Of a stretch of DNA of 64,000 nt, positions 52,061 to 61,137 are shown piece after piece (the stretch's first letter is position 1; every line of letters begins with the position of its first letter). Both the position numbers and the translations under genes were made by a program. Below the pieces are notes generated by a model that made no database searches, had not been told where the DNA came from, and saw only the letters and a list, made by a program, of their open reading frames with translations. Source of the stretch: JARRJS01 sp037388885 (GTDB lineage Bacteria; Gemmatimonadota; Gemmatimonadetes; Longimicrobiales; RSA9); contig JARRJS010000002.1 in NCBI GenBank assembly GCA_037388885.1, positions 29,918 to 93,917 on the forward strand, given 5' to 3'.

Positions 52061-52090
52061 CGAAGACGAACACGAACACGAAGACGAACA
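52061..52090 (+). repeat. Tandem hexamer repeat (CGAASA x5)
   Basis: Five head-to-tail hexamers CGAAGA, CGAACA, CGAACA, CGAAGA, CGAACA just before the TTG of the hydrolase gene. A shorter CGTGAAA repeat (about 51997-52015) lies upstream. The rest of the 252-base gap 51856-52107 shows no gene. Copy number could vary and affect expression. Confidence 0.7.
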
Positions 52091-52107
52091 CGGTCCCGGG
52101 AGATCGG

Positions 52108-52917
52108 TTGACAAAGAAGACGCTGTCCCACGAACGGGTGACCGGCGGGAGCACGCCGTCTCGCTGGCTGCTGGTGCTGCATGGCATCTACGGAGCGGGA
52201 CGCAACTGGGGGCAGGTCGCGCGTCGCGTGATGCGGCGGCGCGAGGACTGGGGTGCGGTACTCGTGGACCTGCGCCAGCATGGGGATTCGCAAGGATTTC
52301 CACCGCCCCACACCATCGCGGCGGCGGCGGGAGACCTGGCGGATCTGGTGCGTCTTTCCGGCTTGCGGGCAGGGGCCGTCCTGGGCCATTCCTTCGGCGG
52401 GAAGGTGGCGCTGCGCTATGCCGTGGACGAGCCTCCGGACCTGAAGCAGGTCTGGGTCGTGGACTCGACACCGGAAGCGCGCGCGCCCGAGGGCAGCGCA
52501 TGGGACATGCTGGGCGCGTTGCGGCGGGCGCCGGGCTCCTACGAGTCCCGTGGCGCGGCCATTGACGCGCTCGCCGGGCAGGGCATCGCCCGACCGGTGG
52601 CCCAGTGGATGGTCACGAACCTGGAGTGGCGCGATGGCCGGTACCGTTGGCGCATCGACTTCGACGACATGGAAACCCTGCTGCGGGACTTCTTCGACAC
52701 GGACCTGTGGGGCGTCGTGGAGGAGCCGCCCGCCGGTGTGGAGCTGCACTTCGTCCGGGCCACGCAATCGGTGGTGATGGCGCAATCCATCGCTCGCATC
52801 CGCGCCGCCGCCGAGCGCACCCGCGTGACGGTGCACGATGTGGAAGGCGGTCACTGGCTCAATGCCGACAACCCGGACACGCTCGTGGAGCTGCTCGTCC
52901 GGGAGTTGCCGGTGTGA
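52108..52917 (+). CDS. Alpha/beta-fold hydrolase
   Basis: A cytosolic esterase-like hydrolase of 269 residues, similar to YbfF/ABHD11-type proteins. LLVLHGIYGAGRNW gives the oxyanion region. DLRQHGDSQGF follows the second strand, and AVLGHSFGGKVAL holds the nucleophile Ser (near 95). The catalytic His is in EGGHWLNADNP near the C terminus. The start is TTG 52108, shortly after a tandem hexamer repeat. The physiological substrate is not known. Confidence 0.85.
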   Translation: MTKKTLSHERVTGGSTPSRWLLVLHGIYGAGRNWGQVARRVMRRREDWGAVLVDLRQHGDSQGFPPPHTIAAAAGDLADLVRLSGLRAGAVLGHSFGGKVALRYAVDEPPDLKQVWVVDSTPEARAPEGSAWDMLGALRRAPGSYESRGAAIDALAGQGIARPVAQWMVTNLEWRDGRYRWRIDFDDMETLLRDFFDTDLWGVVEEPPAGVELHFVRATQSVVMAQSIARIRAAAERTRVTVHDVEGGHWLNADNPDTLVELLVRELPV

Positions 52918-53044
52918 TCCGGCCATTCCTTTGTGCCCCTCGTGTCTTCGTGTGACGACTTGTCCGCCGTCCGGCGCTTGCCTACGTTTCGTCGCGCCAC
53001 GAGTGTGTTTTCGCGGCCTTCTTTCGTGAACCTTCCGGAGGGCG

Positions 53045-54430
53045 ATGTCCTTTCAGCCACCTGCGGGCCTGATGGTGAGTGTGTCCGGTGTGCGCGGGCG
53101 CGTCGGGGAATCGTTGACGCCGGCCGTCGTGACGCGCTTTGCGGCGGCGTTCGGCACCTATCTGAAAGCGGTGGTGGGCGGGCGCCCGCTGGTGGTGGTG
53201 GCGCGCGACTCACGCACGTCGGGGCCCATGTTCGTGCGGCTCGTCACCGGTGCACTGCAGGCGGTGGGTACTGGGGTGGTGGATGTCGGCCTGGTGCCGA
53301 CGCCCACCGCACTCCTGGCCGTGGAGCAGTTGGGTGCGGCGGGCGGCATCATCGTGACGGCCAGCCACAATCCCGTGGAATGGAACGCCCTGAAGCTGGC
53401 CTCGGGATCAGGGATGTTCCTGGACGCCGACGAGAGTCGTGCGATGCGCGCCTATTTGGACGACGGGGCGCAGCGGTGGGCGGGGTGGGACGCCATCGGG
53501 GTGGCGGGGACGGACGAAGAGGCGGTGGAGCGGCATATCGCTGCGCTGCTGGAGCTGGCGTTCGTGGACGTCGACGGGCTGCGAGCTCGGCGGTTCCGCG
53601 TTGCGCTGGACGGCATCCGGGGCGCGGGCATCATGCTGCTGCCGCCGTTGCTGGAGGCATTCGGGTGCGAGGTGGTAGGACTCAACATGGAGCCGGACGG
53701 GCATTTCCCGCGGCCGCCGGAGCCGGTCGCCGAGAACCTGGGCGACCTGGGCGCACTGGTGCGGGAGACGCACGCCGACCTGGGCCTGGCGACGGATCCG
53801 GACGGCGACCGGCTGGCGCTGGTGGACGGACGGGGTCGGGCCGTGGGCGAGGATTTCACGCTGGCCCTGGCGGCCACACTGGTGCTGCGTCACCGGCCGG
53901 GCCCGGTGGTGACGAACCTTTCCACCAGCCAGGTGGTGGCGGACGTGGCGGAGGCGGCAGGGGTCCACTTCGAGCGAGCGCCGGTGGGTGAGATCAACGT
54001 GGCGCGGCGAATGCAGAGCGCAGGGGCGGTCGTCGGCGGAGAAGGGAACGGAGGCGTCATTCTCCCGGACGTCCACTTGACGCGCGACGCGGGCGTGGCA
54101 GCGGCCCTGGTGCTTCAGCTGCTGCTGGAAACTGGGGAGCCGCTGGAAGGACTCGTAGCGGCGCACCGTACCTATCGGATCCTGAAAGACAAGGTGCCGC
54201 GCCCGGATGCACCGTTGGACGTGGTGTACGAGCAACTCGAAGAAGAGCTGGCTGCACCGGCGGTGGACCGGCAGGACGGGCTGTGGCTGAGCTGGCCGGA
54301 CGAACGGCGCTGGCTTCATTTCCGGCCATCGGGCACAGAACCCATCCTCCGCATGATCGCGGAAGCGCCCGAGGAAGATGAGGCGCGGGCGCTGATCGAG
54401 CGGGTGCGCGTGACCCTCGACGCCGATTGA
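53045..54430 (+). CDS. glmM: Phosphoglucosamine mutase / phosphohexomutase
   Basis: It interconverts hexosamine or hexose 6- and 1-phosphates; with glmS next door, glucosamine-6-P to glucosamine-1-P for UDP-GlcNAc is most likely. The 461 residues hold all four active-site loops: phospho-Ser in VTASHNPVEWN (near 106), metal loop ATDPDGDRLALV (near 250), sugar loop GEGNGGV and phosphate loop FRPSGTEP (near 427). The ATG follows GGAGGGCG. Phosphomannomutase activity cannot be excluded. This intact enzyme contrasts with the degenerate mutase domain at 25360-27861. Confidence 0.9.
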   Translation: MSFQPPAGLMVSVSGVRGRVGESLTPAVVTRFAAAFGTYLKAVVGGRPLVVVARDSRTSGPMFVRLVTGALQAVGTGVVDVGLVPTPTALLAVEQLGAAGGIIVTASHNPVEWNALKLASGSGMFLDADESRAMRAYLDDGAQRWAGWDAIGVAGTDEEAVERHIAALLELAFVDVDGLRARRFRVALDGIRGAGIMLLPPLLEAFGCEVVGLNMEPDGHFPRPPEPVAENLGDLGALVRETHADLGLATDPDGDRLALVDGRGRAVGEDFTLALAATLVLRHRPGPVVTNLSTSQVVADVAEAAGVHFERAPVGEINVARRMQSAGAVVGGEGNGGVILPDVHLTRDAGVAAALVLQLLLETGEPLEGLVAAHRTYRILKDKVPRPDAPLDVVYEQLEEELAAPAVDRQDGLWLSWPDERRWLHFRPSGTEPILRMIAEAPEEDEARALIERVRVTLDAD

Positions 54431-54540
54431 AGGCTGCTGCCATCGTAGGCATTGACGGTCGGGCCCGGCGCGGTCGGCGCGCGCGAAACGTGCTTCCCCG
54501 GCGGGGTCGGGTCCATTGGAATGGGAGAACGGAACGGCAG

Positions 54541-56329
54541 ATGTGTGGCATCGTGGGGTACATTGGTGATCGCGAAGCCGCGCCCCTCCTGCTGGAGGGG
54601 CTGCGGCGCCTGGAGTACCGCGGCTACGACTCCGCCGGGATCACGGTCGGCTGCGACGGCCGCTTCGAGACGCTGAAGGCGGTCGGCAAGATCCACAACC
54701 TTGAGCAACGCATCGGGGATGGCATGTGTCCGCGCGGCACGTGGGGCATTGCACACACGCGCTGGGCCACACACGGCGCCCCCACCGAGATCAACGCGCA
54801 CCCGCACGCGGACTGCACGGGCGAGATCGTCCTGGCGCACAACGGCATCATCGAGAACGCGGGCACGCTGCGGAAGCAGCTGGAAGCGTTGGGTCACACG
54901 TTCCGCAGCGAGACGGACACGGAGATCGTGGCGCACCTGATCGAGGAAGCGTTCGAGTCGTCGCTGGAAGAAGCCGTGAGTGCGGCGTTGAGCCAGGTAG
55001 AGGGCACGTTCGGGTTGGTCATCGTGAGCACGCGCGACCCGGACAAGATCGTGGCCGCGCGTCGCGGCAGTCCGCTGCTGGTCGGGGTGGGCGAGGACGG
55101 CGACTACTTCGTGGCCAGCGACGTGGCGGCCGTGCTGGCACAGACGCGCAGCGTGATCTACCTCGACGACGAGGAGATGGCCGTTCTGACGCGCCACGGT
55201 GAGCGTACATACTCGCTGCGCGGCAGCCGGGTGAGCAAGGAAGTGGAGCATGTGTCCTGGGACCTGGACGCCATCGAGAAGGGCGGGCATCGCCACTTCA
55301 TGCTCAAGGAAATCTCCGAGCAGCCGGACACGCTGCGCGACACGATGCGCGGGCGGCTGCTGGAAGAGGAGGGGACGGCACGGCTGGGGGGGCTGCGGCA
55401 TCTCATGGACCGGCTTGAGCGGGTGAACAACATCATCATCACGGCGTGCGGCACCTCCTGGCATGCCGGCCTGCTGGGCGAATACATGCTGGAAGAGCTG
55501 GCGCAGATCCCCGTGGAAGTGGAGTACGCGTCGGAGTTCCGGTACCGGAGCCCGGTGATTCCGCCCGACACGGTTGTGATCGCCATTAGCCAGTCGGGCG
55601 AGACGGCGGACACGCTGGCCGCGATCAGGGAAGCGAAACAGCGGGGCGCCACGGCCATGGGCATCGTGAACGTCGTCGGCTCCAGCATCGCGCGGGAAAC
55701 AGACGGCGGCGTCTACATCCATGCCGGCCCCGAGATCGGTGTGGCGTCGACGAAAGCGTTCACCAGCCAGGTGGCCACGCTGGCGCTGTTCACGACGCTC
55801 ATGGCGCGTCTGCGGCACATGTCGGTCCTGGAAGGCCGGGAAATCGTCGCGGCGCTGCAGCGGCTGCCCGGCCAGGTGGAACAGGTGCTGGGGTTGAATG
55901 ACAAGATCCGGGCGCTGGCGGAGAGCCTGCAGGACAGGCCGAACTTCCTGTACCTGGGCCGGGGCTACAACTATCCGACGGCCCTGGAAGGCGCGCTGAA
56001 GCTGAAGGAGATCAGCTACGTGCACGCGGAGGGCCTGCCGGCCGCCGAGATGAAGCACGGCGCCCCACGACGCGGTGTACAACAAGGTGGTGTCCAACAT
56101 CGAGGAAGTGAAAGCGCGGGGCGGTCGCGTCATCGCGGTCGTCACGGAAGGCAACAGCGAGCTGGCCCACAAGGCGGACCACCTGATCACCATCCCGGAC
56201 ACGATCGACATGCTGACTCCCGTGCTGGCGACGGTTCCCCTTCAACTCCTGGCCTATCACATCGCCGTGCTGCGCGGCTGCGACGTGGATCAGCCGCGCA
56301 ACCTGGCCAAGTCCGTCACCGTGGAGTAG
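54541..56329 (+). pseudogene. glmS: Glutamine-fructose-6-phosphate aminotransferase, frameshifted with a short deletion
   Basis: GlmS makes glucosamine-6-phosphate, the entry to UDP-GlcNAc and cell-wall synthesis. The start MCGIVGYIGD gives the Cys2 nucleophile. The glutaminase domain and most of the two SIS isomerase domains (SQSGETADTLAAIREAK, GVASTKAFTSQV) are intact. After LPAAEMKHG at about 56061 the family sequence PxALID...V is missing. The rest (HDAVYNKVVSNIEEV to NLAKSVTVE, stop 56329) is in another frame. By the E. coli spacing about 44 bases are lost. The gene is normally essential, so this is either an assembly error or a lesion backed up by another copy. Confidence 0.85.
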
Positions 56330-56332
56330 TCG

Positions 56333-56773
56333 GTGCGCGTAGTGGTGCAGCGTGTCCGGCGGTGTGAGGTGCGCGTAGAGGGTCGCGTGAGCGGCCGGAT
56401 CGGGCCGGGCCTGGCGCTGCTCGTAGCGTTCACGCACGACGACGACGATGACGCCTTGCGTTGGATGGCGAATCGCGTCGTGGGGCTGCGCGTGTTTGGG
56501 GATGACGAGGGCAAGATGAACCGCTCGTTGGGGGATGTCGGCGGCGACCTCATGGTGGTGAGCCAGTTCACCCTGTACGGTGACGCGCGCCGCGGACGGC
56601 GACCCAGCTTTGTGGAAGCGGCGGCCCCCGACGTGGCGGAGGATCTCTACGAGCGGTTCGTCGCGGTGCTCCGGGAGCAGGCACCAGGCGCAGTAGAGAC
56701 GGGCGAGTTCGGCGCGTACATGGACGTGGATCTAGTGAACGACGGTCCCGTCACGCTGGTCATCGAACGATGA
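56333..56773 (+). CDS. dtd: D-aminoacyl-tRNA deacylase
   Basis: It hydrolyses D-amino acids, and glycine mischarged on tRNA-Ala, from tRNA, a translation proofreading role in the cytosol. The 146 residues match the usual length. RVVVQRVRRCEVRVEG opens the protein, VVSQFTLYGD holds the SQ motif, and LVNDGPVTL carries the Gly-cisPro pair that excludes L-aminoacyl groups. It begins at GTG 56333, four bases after the glmS stop, and ends in an ATGA overlap with maf. Confidence 0.95.
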   Translation: MRVVVQRVRRCEVRVEGRVSGRIGPGLALLVAFTHDDDDDALRWMANRVVGLRVFGDDEGKMNRSLGDVGGDLMVVSQFTLYGDARRGRRPSFVEAAAPDVAEDLYERFVAVLREQAPGAVETGEFGAYMDVDLVNDGPVTLVIER

Positions 56774-57393
56774 GTGGGGCAAGCGGGGACGGGGGCGCGG
56801 TCCCGCCGATCATCCTGGCGTCGTCGTCTCCGCGCCGGCGCCGGCTCCTCGAGATGCTGGGGTTGGATTTCCGGTCAGTGCCGTCGGAGATCGAGGAGGT
56901 CCTGCAAGACGGCGAGGACACGAGCGGCCACGTGGAGCGGCTGGCGCGCGAGAAGGCGCTGGCGGTCGCGGCGTCGTACCCGGACGCGCTGGTGATCGGC
57001 GGGGACACCATCGTGGTCGTGGACCGTACGCCAATGGGCAAGCCGGAGAGCGAAGCTGACGCGGTCGCCATGCTGCTGCGGCTCCAGGGCGCCATGCATC
57101 GGGTGGAGACGGGTGTGGCAGTCATCGCGCCGGGTGGGCAAATGAAGAGCTCGGTAGTGCGGGTGCGCGTGTGGTTCCGTGCGTTCGATCAGCGCACGGC
57201 GGTGCAGTACGTGTCCACGGGCGAGCCCATGGACAAGGCCGGCGCCTACGGAATTCAGGGATACGGCGCCACGCTGGTGGACCGCATCGACGGCGATTAC
57301 TTCGCCGTCATGGGATTGCCGCTTGCCCGCCTCGTCTCCCTGCTGCGCGCTGTCGGTTGGCACTACACCTTCCGCGGTATCGAGGCCCTGTGA
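56770..57393 (+). CDS. maf: Maf-family nucleoside triphosphate pyrophosphatase
   Basis: It cleaves dTTP/UTP or modified nucleotides to monophosphates (house-cleaning, linked to septum arrest in some bacteria). The 207 residues show ILASSSPRRRRLLEMLGLDF, the Maf phosphate-binding opening. VIGGDTIVVVD has the catalytic Asp, and YVSTGEPMDKAGAYGIQGYG is the second conserved block. It overlaps dtd by four bases and mtnA by four bases (GTGA). Confidence 0.95.
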   Translation: MSGASGDGGAVPPIILASSSPRRRRLLEMLGLDFRSVPSEIEEVLQDGEDTSGHVERLAREKALAVAASYPDALVIGGDTIVVVDRTPMGKPESEADAVAMLLRLQGAMHRVETGVAVIAPGGQMKSSVVRVRVWFRAFDQRTAVQYVSTGEPMDKAGAYGIQGYGATLVDRIDGDYFAVMGLPLARLVSLLRAVGWHYTFRGIEAL

Positions 57394-58457
57394 GCGTGCA
57401 GGTGCCGGCAGCGGTGCGTTGGTCCGCCGATGGCGCGGCGGTCGACCTGCTGGACCAGCGCGCCCTGCCCGAACGCGAAGTGCGGCTGCGTCTGGACTCG
57501 GCGGACGCCGTAGCCGCAGCGATCCGCGACATGGCGGTGCGCGGCGCGCCGGCCATCGGCATCGCGGCGGCCATGGGCGTGGTGGTGGAGCTGGGCCGGG
57601 CCGTGTCCGAGGACCGTGCAGCATTCCTGCAGCGGCTGGACGATGTGTGCGACAGGCTGCGTGCGACGCGTCCCACGGCCGTGAACCTGGCGTGGGCACT
57701 GGATCGCTTGCGGCAGCGGGCGGCCGCCGTGGCCGGCGGACCGCGTGTGCTGGCGGAGGCCTTGCATGCCGAAGCCCAGGCGATCCTGGAGGAGGATCGG
57801 GCCATGTGCCTGCGCATCGGCGAGCACGGCCTGAGGCTGCTGCCGGAGGGCCCCGTCGGGGTGCTGACGCACTGCAACGCAGGCGCCCTGGCCACCGGCG
57901 GCATCGGTACGGCGCTGGCACCGCTGTACCTCGCGGCGGAGCGCGGCCGGACGTTGCGTGTGTATGCGGACGAGACGCGACCGTTACTGCAGGGCAGCCG
58001 ATTGACCGCGTGGGAGCTGTCCCGCGCGGGCATCGCCGTCACGCTGGTGGCGGACTCGGTGGCGGCCACGCTCATGCGCCAGGGTCGTGTGGACCTGGTG
58101 CTGGTGGGTGCCGACCGGATCGCGGCGAACGGGGACGTGGCCAACAAAATCGGCACATACCCCCTGGCCGTGCTGGCGCGACACCACGGTGTGCCGTTCT
58201 ACGTGGCCGCGCCCACCAGCACGCTGGACCGGGGGACGGCGACCGGTGCCGCCATCCCCATCGAGGAACGCGACCCCGACGAAGTCCGACGCGGGTTCGG
58301 CCGGCTGACGGCGCCGGCGGATGTGGCGGTCTACTCGCCGGCGTTTGACGTGACGCCGGCGGAACTGGTGACGGCCATCGTCACGGACCGGGGTGTGCTG
58401 CATCCTCCGTATGCGGAAGCGATCGAAGACCTGTTCGCACAGCGGGAGAATAGCTGA
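57390..58457 (+). CDS. mtnA: S-methyl-5-thioribose-1-phosphate isomerase
   Basis: It converts methylthioribose-1-P to methylthioribulose-1-P in the methionine salvage pathway. The 355 residues carry RDMAVRGAPAIGIAAAMG and the catalytic Cys in LTHCNAGALATGG. ADETRPLLQGSRLTAWEL and the catalytic Asp in GADRIAANGDVANKIGTY follow. These distinguish it from eIF2B-type relatives. GTG 57390 overlaps the maf stop. Other mtn genes are absent here. glpK follows with no spacing at all. Confidence 0.95.
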   Translation: MSVQVPAAVRWSADGAAVDLLDQRALPEREVRLRLDSADAVAAAIRDMAVRGAPAIGIAAAMGVVVELGRAVSEDRAAFLQRLDDVCDRLRATRPTAVNLAWALDRLRQRAAAVAGGPRVLAEALHAEAQAILEEDRAMCLRIGEHGLRLLPEGPVGVLTHCNAGALATGGIGTALAPLYLAAERGRTLRVYADETRPLLQGSRLTAWELSRAGIAVTLVADSVAATLMRQGRVDLVLVGADRIAANGDVANKIGTYPLAVLARHHGVPFYVAAPTSTLDRGTATGAAIPIEERDPDEVRRGFGRLTAPADVAVYSPAFDVTPAELVTAIVTDRGVLHPPYAEAIEDLFAQRENS

Positions 58458-59957
58458 ATGCCGGCGATCCTTGCCATCGACCAGGGCACCACAGGTAGCA
58501 CCTGTCTGGTGATCGACGAGACCGGGCGGGTGCGGGGGCGTGCATACTCGGAGTTCACGCAGCACTTCCCGCAACCCGGTTGGGTGGAACACGATGCGGC
58601 CGAAATCTGGGATGTCACGCTGGCCGTGACGCGCCAGGCGCTGGCCGACGCCGGGGTGGACGCATCCGCGGTTGCCGGCATCGGCATCACGAACCAGCGG
58701 GAGACGGTCGTGGTCTGGGATCGGGCGACTGGCGAGCCGGTGCACCGCGCCATCGTCTGGCAGGACCGGCGCACCGCCGGCCGCTGCCGCGACCTGCGCC
58801 AGTCCGGCCACGAGGACGACATCCGCGCGCGTACCGGCCTCGTCATCGATCCGTACTTCTCCGGCACCAAGCTGGAGTGGATGCTGGAGCATGGGGACGG
58901 CTTGCGGGCGCGCGCGGAAGCCGGTGAGCTGGCCGCCGGCACCATCGATGCCTGGCTCATCTGGAAGCTCACCGGCGGGCGCGTGCACGCCACGGAGCCG
59001 ACCAACGCGTCGCGCACGCTGCTCTACAACATCGACAAGCTGGACTGGGACGACGAGCTGCTGTCCCTCTTCGGCGTGCCCCGCGCGCTGCTGCCGGAGG
59101 TGCGTCCGTCCAGCGGCGTGTTCGGGACGGCGGAGGCTGCTCTGCTGGGGGCGGAGATCCCCGTGGCGGGCGTAGCCGGAGACCAGCAGGCGGCGCTGTT
59201 CGGGCAGCGCTGCTGGGGGGAGGGCGCGGCCAAGAACACGTACGGGACGGGCGCCTTCCTGCTGCTGCATACCGGCGATCGGCGGGTGGAGTCGAAGCAC
59301 GGCCTGCTGACGACGGTGGCGTGCGATCGCGATGGGCAACCCGCCTACGCGCTGGAAGGCTCCATCTTCATCGCGGGCGCGGCCGTGCAATGGCTGCGCG
59401 ACGAGTTGGAGGTCATCGACCGGGCGGACGAAACGGCTGCGCTCGCCGCTTCCGTCGAGTCGAACGATGGCGTGTACTTCGTGCCCGCCTTCGTCGGCCT
59501 GGGCGCGCCCCACTGGCAGCCCGAGGCGCGAGGCACCATCGTCGGCCTGAGCCGGGGCACCGGTCGTGCGTACCTCGTGCGCGCCGCCCTCGAGTCCATG
59601 GCGTACAGCACGCGGGACGTCCTGGAGGCCATGGTGGGCGATTCGGGCGTCGAGGCCGGCGACCTGGCAGTGGACGGCGGTGCTGCCGCCAACGACTGGC
59701 TGATGCAGTTCCAGGCGGACCTGCTGGGGCTGCCGGTCAAGCGGCCGCAGATGCTGGAGACGACGGCGCTGGGCGCTGCCGGCCTGGCAGGCCTCGCCAC
59801 CGGCGTCTGGCCGGACGCCGAGGCGTTCGGCGCGTCACGGCCGGAGCCCGACCGGTTCGAACCCGACATGTCGGCGTCGGAACGGCGGACGCTGGTCGCA
59901 GGCTGGGACCGGGCCGTCGCCGCAGCCAAGGCCTGGGCGGAGGCGGGCGATGCCTGA
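58458..59957 (+). CDS. glpK: Glycerol kinase
   Basis: It phosphorylates glycerol to glycerol-3-phosphate. The 499 residues are the standard length. LAIDQGTTGSTCLVID is the phosphate-1 motif. ITNQRETVVVWDRATGEPV and IVWQDRRTA bind glycerol. GTGAFLLLHTGD is the phosphate-2 region, followed by FVGLGAPHWQPEARG and the adenosine motif AVDGGAAANDWLMQFQAD. The ATG directly follows the mtnA stop. No glycerol facilitator or GlpD is adjacent, so the operon placement looks incidental. It overlaps the LOG-like gene by 8 bases. Confidence 0.96.
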   Translation: MPAILAIDQGTTGSTCLVIDETGRVRGRAYSEFTQHFPQPGWVEHDAAEIWDVTLAVTRQALADAGVDASAVAGIGITNQRETVVVWDRATGEPVHRAIVWQDRRTAGRCRDLRQSGHEDDIRARTGLVIDPYFSGTKLEWMLEHGDGLRARAEAGELAAGTIDAWLIWKLTGGRVHATEPTNASRTLLYNIDKLDWDDELLSLFGVPRALLPEVRPSSGVFGTAEAALLGAEIPVAGVAGDQQAALFGQRCWGEGAAKNTYGTGAFLLLHTGDRRVESKHGLLTTVACDRDGQPAYALEGSIFIAGAAVQWLRDELEVIDRADETAALAASVESNDGVYFVPAFVGLGAPHWQPEARGTIVGLSRGTGRAYLVRAALESMAYSTRDVLEAMVGDSGVEAGDLAVDGGAAANDWLMQFQADLLGLPVKRPQMLETTALGAAGLAGLATGVWPDAEAFGASRPEPDRFEPDMSASERRTLVAGWDRAVAAAKAWAEAGDA

Positions 59958-60435
59958 GCGTGCGGGCCGACCATTACGCATCGGCGTGTGCGGTGCGGGC
60001 CAGAGCTCGGACCCGGCGCTGCTGCTGGCCGCGGAAGAAATCGGGCGCCGCCTGGCAGAGGCCGGTGCCGTGCTGATCTGCGGCGGGCTGGGCGGCGTCA
60101 TGGAAGCGTCCGCACGCGGCGCGGCGCAGGCCGGGGGCCTCACAGTCGGCCTCCTGCCGGGCCCGGACGCCGACGCGGCCAATCCGTCCATCCGGGTCCC
60201 GCTGGCCACGGGGCTGGGAGAGGGGCGCAACGTGCTGATTGTGCGTGGGTCGGACGCGGTCATTGCCGTGGGCGGCGAGTGGGGCACGCTGTCGGAGGTT
60301 GCGCTGGCACGCAAGATCGGTGTGCCGGTGATCCTCTTCCGGCCGGGCCTGACGGCATCGCTGGGCGTGCCGGAAGCGGGTAGCGAGGAGGAGGCCGTGA
60401 CCGAGGCGCTTGCCATGGCGCGACGGCGGACATGA
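59950..60435 (+). CDS. LOG-like Rossmann protein (TIGR00725 type)
   Basis: A 161-residue protein related to LOG/lysine-decarboxylase-like phosphoribohydrolases. IGVCGAGQSSD opens it, LICGGLGGVMEASARGA supplies the GG..GVMEA motif, and GLGEGRNVLIVRGSDAVIAVGGEWGTLSE (broken here by position, about 90-118) carries the second nucleotide-binding turn with GGxxGT. It lacks the exact PGGxGTxxE of true LOG enzymes, so nucleotide binding is supported more than catalysis. It starts inside the end of glpK and overlaps the next gene by ATGA. Confidence 0.82.
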   Translation: MPERAGRPLRIGVCGAGQSSDPALLLAAEEIGRRLAEAGAVLICGGLGGVMEASARGAAQAGGLTVGLLPGPDADAANPSIRVPLATGLGEGRNVLIVRGSDAVIAVGGEWGTLSEVALARKIGVPVILFRPGLTASLGVPEAGSEEEAVTEALAMARRRT

Positions 60436-60884
60436 ACATGCTTGGCCTGGTGCTGTCGGCGCTGGTGTACGGCCTCGGCGGATCGGTCCGTGCCGTGCCC
60501 GCGGCGGGCAACGAGTGCGTTGCGGCGGTCACATCGTCGTCTGTCGCATCCGCTTGGGTTGTCGTGCCCGTTCTGCGAGAGGAGCGGCTCGGGTCGGCGC
60601 CGGTCGTCGTGGCGCCGGCCGCACGGGACCCGTGGCTGCGTGAAGACAAGGCGCAGCACCTGTTCATGTCGTTCGCGCTGACCACGATGACATTCGGTGC
60701 CGCGCGGGCGGCCGGCCTGGATGCCCGTGTGGCCATGCCGGTCGCCGCGGGGGTGACGCTGGCGGCCGGCGTGGGTAAGGAAATTCACGATAAGAGAAGT
60801 GGCCGGTTCTTCAGTATCCGGGACCTCGCCTTTGATGTTGCAGGTGTCGGGCTGGGGCTGACATTGGCCGCATACACACGTTGA
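60432..60884 (+). CDS. DUF2279/YfiM-like exported or membrane protein
   Basis: A 150-residue protein with an N-terminal hydrophobic signal (LGLVLSALVYGLGGSVRAVPA). The conserved core is REDKAQHLFMSFALTT, followed by AAGVGKEIHDKRSGR and SIRDLAFDVAGVGLG. DKxxHxxxs and GKExxD-DxxxNxxG-type motifs are typical of DUF2279/YfiM proteins. The conserved Asp, His, Lys and Glu could form a site between helices. The function is unknown. It is translationally coupled to the LOG-like gene and is followed after 10 bases by a zinc-ribbon protein. Confidence 0.75.
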   Translation: MNMLGLVLSALVYGLGGSVRAVPAAGNECVAAVTSSSVASAWVVVPVLREERLGSAPVVVAPAARDPWLREDKAQHLFMSFALTTMTFGAARAAGLDARVAMPVAAGVTLAAGVGKEIHDKRSGRFFSIRDLAFDVAGVGLGLTLAAYTR

Positions 60885-60894
60885 GGGGACAGGA

Positions 60895-61137
60895 ATGGAG
60901 ATACTGGTCATCGGCATTCTGGTCGTGCTGGCGGCGGCTGCCGTCATCATCCCGCTGGTACGGCCGGCGCCCGGCACCATGGACGAGGCCACGCTGGATG
61001 CGGAAGTGAAGCGGTACCGGAAGGCGTTGCGCGAGGGCACGGTCTGCGACCAGTGCCTGGAGGCGAACGAGCCAGGCGCCCGCTACTGCGCCAACTGCGG
61101 CGCACCGTTGTCCGCGGCGCAGGAGGCGGACAAGTGA
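60895..61137 (+). CDS. Membrane-anchored zinc-ribbon protein
   Basis: An 80-residue protein with one N-terminal helix (ILVIGILVVLAAAAVIIPLV, about 3-22). A short helical linker and a two-knuckle zinc ribbon (CDQCLEAN, then YCANCGAPL, about 51-72) follow. It is preceded by AGGGGACAGGA-type ribosome binding sequence. Such ribbons often mediate protein contacts; the partner is unknown, though coupling to the DUF2279 and threonine aldolase genes suggests shared expression. The stop overlaps the next gene's GTG. Confidence 0.75.
   Translation: MEILVIGILVVLAAAAVIIPLVRPAPGTMDEATLDAEVKRYRKALREGTVCDQCLEANEPGARYCANCGAPLSAAQEADK

Noticed and set aside
51852..52187. A minus-strand frame encoding a VFVFVFV stretch
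   Set aside because: It only reflects the hexamer repeat read backwards, and most of it overlaps the hydrolase start and non-coding DNA.
54316..56211. A 631-codon minus-strand frame
   Set aside because: Antisense shadow of glmM/glmS; composition is typical of GC-rich shadows.
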